From contig NC_135562.1 of NCBI RefSeq assembly GCF_964340395.1, forward strand, positions 3,879,634 through 3,943,633: DNA of 64,000 nt, given 5' to 3'. This DNA is from Glandiceps talaboti. Its lineage: Eukaryota; Hemichordata; Enteropneusta; Spengelidae. How positions within the stretch are numbered: the first letter of the stretch is position 1; each line of letters begins with the position of its first letter. Below the pieces are notes generated by a model. The model was given only the letters and a program-made list of their open reading frames with translations, was not told where the DNA came from and ran no database searches. The translations under genes were made by a program, and so were the position numbers. This document shows, piece after piece, positions 1 to 64,000 of the stretch.

Positions 1-1208
1 TGTATGTACTACACTACCACCTTCAATCGGATTGCCAAATGAGGGCGCACGTCTACTCCAGGAGAAAGTTTCCAGAGTATATAATTTGGTCTTTATGCTC
101 TGACGCCTACCTTACCACTTACACTGTGAATGACAAATCTAAAATTACTATCTGACGACATTGTAATCACAGGCATCTTGAGTTGAGCTCGTAAATTATC
201 ATGAAATACTTTAACGGCAAACAAGTAACTTGTGTTACTTGTCTGTGCTTTAACTGACCACGCCTATCCCATAACCACGTGGTACAGTGAAGTTAGTATA
301 ACAAGTAAATTGTTTTACATGTTTTAATCTAAGACACCGTTACCACTGGCACGTGGATTGAGCTAGTAAATTATTTTGAAATGTTAACTGACGACACAGT
401 TACTATGGTATCATAGTTAAGGTAGTTAGGCTAACTTTCAACACTGTTGACACTTTTCACCTCGGTGAAATAATTAAACTAGTTCTATATCGTTTTGTTT
501 GCTATTGTCAAGGGAACCGACGAATCGATCAAATAGTGAAGTAGATACTTCTATGACGTGCACTGCAGGCACACCGTCTCAACTAGTTAGTGTCGTCTGC
601 TACAAAATGCAATTGTTCAATGTCAAGTCGAATTTTCGTACAAAATGCGCGAGAAATAAAGTATGTATATGTTTCATAAACATGATATGGCAATTCAAAA
701 ATACTGGTATGAGAAATAGACTGTGACGATTAGACTACACTAAATTGACAGTGTCAGTAAAGAGAGTGTCAGAGGGTCTTGAAAGTATTTATACAAGTTG
801 ACACTCTGACGACAATCGGACCACAGCCACACGATAAGGTCTTTAGGAAAACCTGGAAACACACACCCTCTACTTTACTAATAAAAACCAAGTAATTTAT
901 GGTTTCCAGTTCAAGAAGCGTGAACAACACCGTTTTTTTTTTGGAAGAGAGCCAGGGACCAAATATATGGTATTTCGTCACTGCACCTAAATGCACTCTA
1001 CCATATATACACCTGTACATCCTTTTGAAGCCTGGTAGTACAGGAGGCGATCGCTCGGTACCACTAAGGTGATTCCCGATTAATACTTTTTGCAGCCGCG
1101 ATCAACCCAAACTATTATCTGAAAATAGGTTGCCAAAACATCGAATTTGGCGCATAGAGTGTAGTTCGTCTGATTAACCGAGCACAGTTGTACGGTTTGA
1201 CGGGGAGT
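1..1208. other. Upstream region of gene A, no gene seen
   Basis: AT-rich DNA ahead of the first coding exon of gene A. I see no coding exon, RNA gene or mobile element here. Short open frames (for example 499-726) lack any family resemblance. The promoter and 5' UTR of gene A should lie in the last few hundred bases, but I cannot point to a convincing TATA box or initiator. Confidence 0.5.
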
Positions 1209-15082
<13,874 letters not shown>

Positions 15083-15425
15083 GTGACGAAAACCAGGCGA
15101 CATTATTACCCAAGAACATATACCTAGCTTTAAGACGACATGTCGCAATTGTGACGAATGACGAACACATGAAATTAAATGCCATATTAGTAGTATTCAA
15201 GAACATTGCCTTGCTGCTTATGTGCACCTAGAAGTAACGTACGCCAATCTTGTTAACTCTAGATATATACATGTCAGTATTGTAGTCGCATAACTGTGTT
15301 TATGATATGTAATATTAGAATATTACATTGAAGAATGTGTGGCACCTTGGCATCTACAGTATGCTTCATTTCTACAGTACTAATTTGCAAGTATTTGTCC
15401 AATTTTCTTGAACAATATAGTAACC

Positions 15426-15539
<114 letters not shown>

Positions 15540-15807
15540 AGTATTTTTCATTATCGTTATATATATTTACGTAGTATATAAAGTCAAAATACAATGGAAC
15601 GACGTAGAGTATTCTACAGAACCTCCACTCTTTGTTGCACTTTAAGTTGTCTGATTATGTGTACAAAATCTCATGTCAATTCTCCTGCAAGTTCACAATA
15701 TTACGCTAATATTTACATGGCATTGATTATCCGTCCTTTTGATTGCATTTACAAGTCATTTATATCGAATACTGTAACATTAGTTTCTCCTTTTTATGTC
15801 TAGACAT

Positions 15808-15813
15808 AATAAA
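15808..15813 (+). terminator. Possible poly(A) signal of gene A
   Basis: AATAAA about 725 bases past the stop codon of gene A. It is the first canonical hexamer I noticed downstream. AT-rich DNA gives many chance hexamers, so this is weak. Confidence 0.35.
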
Positions 15814-16186
15814 GTGATTTATTGTTAAACCGAAAAACCAATCGACACCTTACGTTCCAGGGTGTGTAGTGCATGCGAAAGGGAGTGCCAATAACAATAT
15901 ATGTGCATATCGGCAATGGTAGCAAATATATGTGCATATTAATCATATTGTACAAACATAATTCCTTGAAGGTAGAAATCACCTGTGATTTTTTTTGTTA
16001 ATTCGGTAGTATATATAATAAAAGATTTGATGTTCAAAAACTGATGTTGATTTACTTACTTAATTGGGAAGGGGTTTTTTTTTCATAAAAAATATTGGAC
16101 AGTTTGATTGAATGTAGTGAAGTGTAGTGTAGTGTAGTGTAGTGTAGTGCAATATTGTGTATTGTGACTGTGCTTTCGTATTTTGC

Positions 16187-16304
<118 letters not shown>

Positions 16305-17621
16305 ACGTTCGTGTGCTTGCGTGATTTAAATATACGTTTTTTGTTTATCTGTACGTCATATTGTAAAGCCAGCGAAATCAAAATGGAATAACGCCGACGG
16401 AGAAATGGTCATGCACTCATTTCCAAATTATTTAGTTTAGCTGAAACGTAAAGTCGTTATGATGATTTAGTGACAATTAATACTATAACACAATAGGACA
16501 ACATCACTTATTAAAGACTTTCAAAAGGCTTGGTAATTCGTTCTGTGAGTGAAATCGTCTAGTCGCTTACAAGGATGCGCTATTGTGTTAATACAATAGT
16601 TTTTTACGGAATTATTGTTAGCGAGAGTCACGAATCCGAATCAATCACTTATATTATCTTATTGCATGAAGCAACGGTCAGTGACCGTTACAGTTGTTTA
16701 TCCAAACGTTTGCAAAGAAAGGTGAAAAGTTCAAATGGCCAGTATTGTGGTAAAGTACAATACGTGGTGACGAAACAGGGAAGTACAAATGTATCTGTAA
16801 TGCAATTATTAAGTTGATCAAAGCCACGTATTTCAAATAAAGGGTTAAAGCACAAATAAGTAAACAGTCTCATCGATATGCAGAGATTAAATTACATTTT
16901 AAAGTTAAGACGCTAACTTTGTGAATACTTAAACATTTAAAAAACTTAAGTCATATACATGTATTAGACTGAAGTCGACAACAGTGAAATTAATTGGCAT
17001 TACTTGCTTTTCTCAATTTTCCTATTGTAGTCAGTCTGTAGAATTGAAGTGTCTGTTAAAATTGAATCACGTCTACACGTCTGGGGATATTTTAATATTG
17101 TCGTTTACATCCGGGTTTACACCACTCTGCTTTATACGAAGCACAGCGACACACCAAAAGGTCATCAAAATTGTACGAAATAATATATATGGGACCTATT
17201 GTGACGTTTTGCTAGACATTGGTATTGTGTGTCAATATAAATCATGGTTGACGGGTAGTCTGTGAGATTTCTTTTAAGAAATTTTTTGGAAGACAGCCAT
17301 AAACAACATAAATGGACTGAATCCAATTTTGGTGTTTATTTACATGCAAATACATACTGATCATGACAAAATTTCAGGAAGTTGGTTGGCTCTCAGAGTA
17401 ATGTATTACTGTTCTTCAAGTTGTTTATAACCGCCCTTTTGTTATGGCGATCAACACACACACACACTGTTAACTTAGTAGTTTAGTTCAGAGGAAATTC
17501 GTGAGCGTAGCATAAAAAACTGTGCTCGGAGTAAAAGTGCCATTCGCAGTTTCAGCTTCATTTTTGTGAGCACTACATCACGTTGTTACATGTAATTCAA
17601 GTTGAATGTTGGTCTGTGATT

Positions 17622-31095
<13,474 letters not shown>

Positions 31096-33189
31096 ACATG
31101 GATGTGAAATGTTTTCCAATGTTTAGGTATGGAATTTGGGGATAGGAATGACCACAATGTCTTCGTATCGAATCCGTGAATAGAATGTCTTAGCAGGATA
31201 TCCAAGGCCAGGAAAGCCTTCAGAATGTCATACGTATGGTACAATGTATCGCAAACGTTTAGCGACGTCGTAGCAGCAATCCATGGGAGAGGGTACACCT
31301 TAAACAAATTCGCCATCCAGTTGGCATTTCACCACACCCAAAATCATTTTAGCATGACAGGGTATGTTCGTTGTCCACAAAGACTGTGCTGACGTAGTAC
31401 TAGTACCCGTTTGGAACTACATTTTCACTTTGCATTCTTAAGAGTAGTTTAATGATTTCACATCACTTAAACTTGGCAACTCCATGTAAGAAACAACTAA
31501 TTGAATATCTTATACGCGTAATAAACTCAATATATAATATGGTCCTAGCAGACATAAATATAGATCATATGAACATTGAATATTCATGACTCCTAAGTGC
31601 TATTGTCATCAGATAAAAAAAAATTATGAAGATGCTTAATTGATCTAATTAATATTCATGTGCATGATGCAATAATTTACCACTGAAAGAACAAGAGACT
31701 GAAAACAGATTCCATTTGGTGTTTCTTGGCAAACGAGCGACGTTCATGTTATGTGAATCATGAAATGAACCCAAATTTTATTATATCTTTCGTTCCTCTT
31801 AAAAGAATAATTTCATTCACTGCAAAGAATAACCCAGATAAGACAACGTGGATTGATATCAGTCTATAAAACAAAGTTATACTTATTTTTCAAAGTTTAA
31901 TACAAAAACAATAACAATTTAGAAAACGAAAGTACAAATGCAAAATAATACATATAATAAAATATACATCCAATTTAATGCAAAAATGAGAAAAATATTT
32001 GTATTCTTCAAATTCCATTTTCGTCAGTGTATATTATTGTCATGTCTTCTTTCTGATATTGCTGTAGAAGTGATAGCTCCAAAGCGTAAATCCATTGATC
32101 TATTGAGAAGAGTTTAGTGGTGTAATGAAGTACATGAATTCAGTTTTATTGCAGTAGTCTTTAAAATCCAGGGTTTCTTTTGAGAAAAATATCCAGTTTC
32201 ACGCCAGTGATTATCTGCCTCGTGCAATTATGCCAATGAGGTAAAAAAACAGTAGAAATAATATGTAACTTTTAATTTTCATAAATACACATAATACAGT
32301 GTATATGGTATTAATCCAGATAACCATTATATATGATAGCAATGTACATAACCAGATACTAAACTATGACATGATTGCTGTAATGGGTGTTTTCTTGCTG
32401 AATAAGTTAAAAAATAAAGACTATATTTTAACCAAGTTTGATTAGTCGTTTTAAAAAGTAATGTTTGATCAGAATTCCAATGGCTAGTACTGTTTCATTT
32501 TAGCTATCTTCACATTAATCTTAAAATTGAATCTGAAATATAAAATTGAAAATTAATTCACCCCAAATTGTATTCTAGATTAAATGTAACAACGAATCCA
32601 CTTGCATTGTGACGTACATACTGACCTTTGACCTGTTGCAGAGACGATACATTGTACACTTGAGGGGTAGCTCCATTTTTAAAATTGCGATATTATTGAC
32701 CTTATCTTCTTGTCGAATTTTCTCTAGTCACTGTTATTCTTGTAGCCTTCTAGTTCAAATATATCCTGTGCTTCTACTAAACCACATGTTGTTACTTTTT
32801 AAATAAACACAATGTACTATCTGTAAATGTATTTATCGTGTGTTGTGATTATGATAAACACGTGACATGCAACTGACTCGCAGATACCTAGATGAATAAC
32901 CAATTTGTTTGAATAAGATGAATACATGTGAAAAAAGTAAGAATATAGTTAGACTGCATCCAAATGTAACGATTTTCCTGAACCAAATGACCTGTTCATG
33001 AATGTAAAAGAACATAGAAATAACATTAATATTTGTCATCTGTTGGTAAAAATATAAATAATAAGTACAAGTTAAAAAGTTGCACAAGTATGTTTTGACG
33101 CGCCAACCTAATTTCGCATCACACTTACCTTATTAATATTTCAGTTGCCACGATTTATACCAAACACAAAAAATACCATGATTAAAGTC
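31096..33189. other. Convergent 3' region between genes B and C
   Basis: Very AT-rich. Should contain the 3' UTRs of gene B (+) and gene C (-). Several AATAAA/TTTATT hexamers occur, for instance near 31520 on +, none decisive. No coding exon is supported; the minus-strand open frame at 32833-33087 lacks any recognisable domain. Confidence 0.45.
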
Positions 33190-62127
<28,938 letters not shown>

Positions 62128-62133
62128 TAGCGG

Positions 62134-62718
62134 ATTTATCAAATCAGTCAGAAATAATCTCAGACAGATTTTCTGAACTCACATGTCTTAACGCACTCAT
62201 CTTGTACTTCGTTGTTACTTTAACGGAAACTGCAGAGTGACTACTTCTATCTGTTGGAATCATTAAAGCAATTTTGAAGCATCGATTTACTGAAAAATCC
62301 TAATCTTTAATTTAAATTAACAGTACAGATCACGTCCATCTGCGTGATTCCCGGTTGTCAAGGTTACGATACAATACAAACAATGTTTGTAACCACTTCT
62401 ACAGTAGTGACGTTTGATGTACTATGCTCCCCGGAATTAAAAAAACAACCCACTTTTGTTTAAGAGTAACTCTGTTCAAGAAAACGCCAATCCATTCTCG
62501 GTTAAAATAAAAAGTGCAATAAGTGTCCATAGGTGTTTTTAAAATTCAAAATGTGATATCAACATTAAGACATTTTAGAATCCAATAAGACGTCGACCGC
62601 CAAATATTTATCAAATCAGTCAGAAATAATCTCATCAGATAGATTTTCTGAACTCACATGTCTTAACGCACTCATCTTGTACTTCGTTGTTACTTTAACG
62701 GAAACTGCAGAGTGACTA
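62134..62718. repeat. Near-identical ~110-bp direct duplication upstream of gene C
   Basis: 62134-62243 and 62606-62718 are almost identical, differing by a small insertion. The first copy ends seven bases from the gene C start codon. Confidence 0.92.
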
Positions 62719-63464
62719 TGGAGAAATACAAGATTCCTGTGATTTCAAAAGGACGAGAAACAATCTTTCCTACATGTATTAGCAAAGTTTGAATAGACAA
62801 AACTATAACAAGATAATCCTTTCACGTCAGAACTGATAATATATATCTAGCAATAGCAACATAATTTTCCTTTTGATTTGCAATACTTAGACACATACAA
62901 CGCTAGCCCACCCGTCACTGTCGCCATGTGTGTTTCTTCCTTGATACGGAAAATTAAGACGTACTGTCACATAAGGTACGACCATTTGTTATAACTATCC
63001 ATTTTAAGATAATGAGTATATTTGTCTAACTTATTAATCACCACTGAGATAAAAATGATTTGTGTTGTTTCCATAGCAACATTAATGGATTGATCCATAT
63101 CACTCAATTCAATTATTAAACAGGGTCAATGAACTATGTACAGATAAAAATGAAATAAGATAAAAGTTATATTTGCAATTGAGCATACGTCAAAACGGTT
63201 TGCATATCCTATTAGCAAGGATCCCTACGATAGTTGGCAGCTATATATTATCAGAACCCTAGCAATCTAGTATTTAAGTATTTGAAGTATATCTTATAAA
63301 TATATTTGTTAAAGTGAATTTGTTTACATTATTTCATGTTTGTTCCTTTTAAATTGACCCCTCCCCCACCTAGCTGACCTCCCCCCCCGCCTAGCTGAAC
63401 TTTGTACACACTCTAACAAAAAAATTAAAGTTACACTTGGCTATTTTGGCTATTTGAAAGGAAC

Positions 63465-63465
<1 letters not shown>

Positions 63466-63508
<43 letters not shown>

Positions 63509-63539
63509 TGCACATATACATACATTATACATCGACATG

Positions 63540-63588
<49 letters not shown>

Positions 63589-63612
63589 TCATATACATAT
63601 ACACATATATAC
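63466..63612. repeat. (ACATAC)n/(ATATAC)n array
   Basis: Hexanucleotide-type array close to the window end. Confidence 0.93.
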
Positions 63613-64000
63613 AATATATATGCATATTCAATATTCTTTCTCTCTTTTTATTTCAAATATAGTTCCTCAGTTTCCACATGAGCTGAACAATTTAATCTCT
63701 GGTAGACCACATAACCTCTAATACACGATCTACCCTGTGCTATACAGTCAGCCTATACCATGTCCTGCACGGGATAGTCGAGTCTGAGCTATAATATGCA
63801 GTCTACCATGCCCTGCACGACCCATCCTGTCCAACATGGCCGACGCATTTTTGAAAAAAAAAAAATTGTATGTCACATAGGAATAACCGTTAATCCTTTC
63901 ATCTCGCCTACTAAAGAAGTTTTTTTTTCCAATCTATCAATTCTACTATTACTAAAGTAATTTGTTACAATAATAAGGTAAGAAATAATACTCATATTCA

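Larger units (their letters stand above)
62128..64000. other. Upstream region of gene C, end of window
   Basis: Contains the 5' UTR/promoter of gene C, a roughly 110-bp direct duplication (62134-62243 and 62606-62718) and a (CATA)n-type array. No coding exon is supported between 62128 and the end. Confidence 0.5.

Noticed and set aside
32833-33087. 84-codon minus frame as the end of gene C
   Set aside because: AT-rich, no domain, and the acceptor needed to join it is poor; a nearer short terminal exon is likelier though also unsure.

Overview
This is a eukaryotic window from an invertebrate animal. Genes are split by GT-AG introns, the non-coding DNA is AT-rich and packed with micro- and minisatellites, and the proteins are metazoan extracellular mosaics (TSP1, VWD, EGF, F5/8C, kringle, WSC) plus a Roco GTPase. 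The style fits a lophotrochozoan or a non-vertebrate deuterostome. I cannot fix the species from sequence alone.

Layout. (1) About 1.2-15.1 kb, + strand: gene A, a 15-exon type I membrane protein (about 990 aa in my model) of the VWDE-like class: signal peptide, TSP1, EGF-like, Ig-like/unknown modules, VWD, furin site, EGF, VWDE C-terminal module, TM segment, short tail. (2) About 17.6-31.1 kb, + strand: gene B, its tandem paralogue with matching introns and phases. It adds one candidate extra exon, a GC-AG intron and two possible last exons. (3) About 62.1-33.2 kb, - strand, convergent with gene B: gene C, about 31 exons and about 1,830 aa, a secreted adhesive mosaic: signal peptide, WSC, six F5/8C (discoidin) domains, two F-type-lectin/FTP domains, four short fibrinogen-like half modules, a kringle and a farnesoic-acid O-methyltransferase-like (FAMeT) domain. 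The kringle and FAMeT exons sit inside the sixth discoidin domain. (4) 48,284-51,172, + strand: gene D, a single-exon Roc-COR GTPase of 962 aa nested in a 7.8-kb intron of gene C. About 290 residues of polytopic membrane sequence lie inside its GTPase domain, between the G2 and G3 motifs, and this block is bounded by in-phase GT/AG sites.

The rest is intron or intergenic DNA: more than 25 simple-repeat arrays, a tRNA-type SINE, a LINE 3' end, foldback elements and several local duplications. No tRNA, rRNA, CRISPR or retroviral element was recognised.

How the genes relate. A and B arose by tandem duplication. A, B and C are all predicted to work outside the cell in adhesion, matrix or recognition; D is intracellular or membrane-bound. 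Nothing in the sequence shows that the four act in one pathway. All exon borders come from reading splice sites and phases by eye; no transcript evidence was available.
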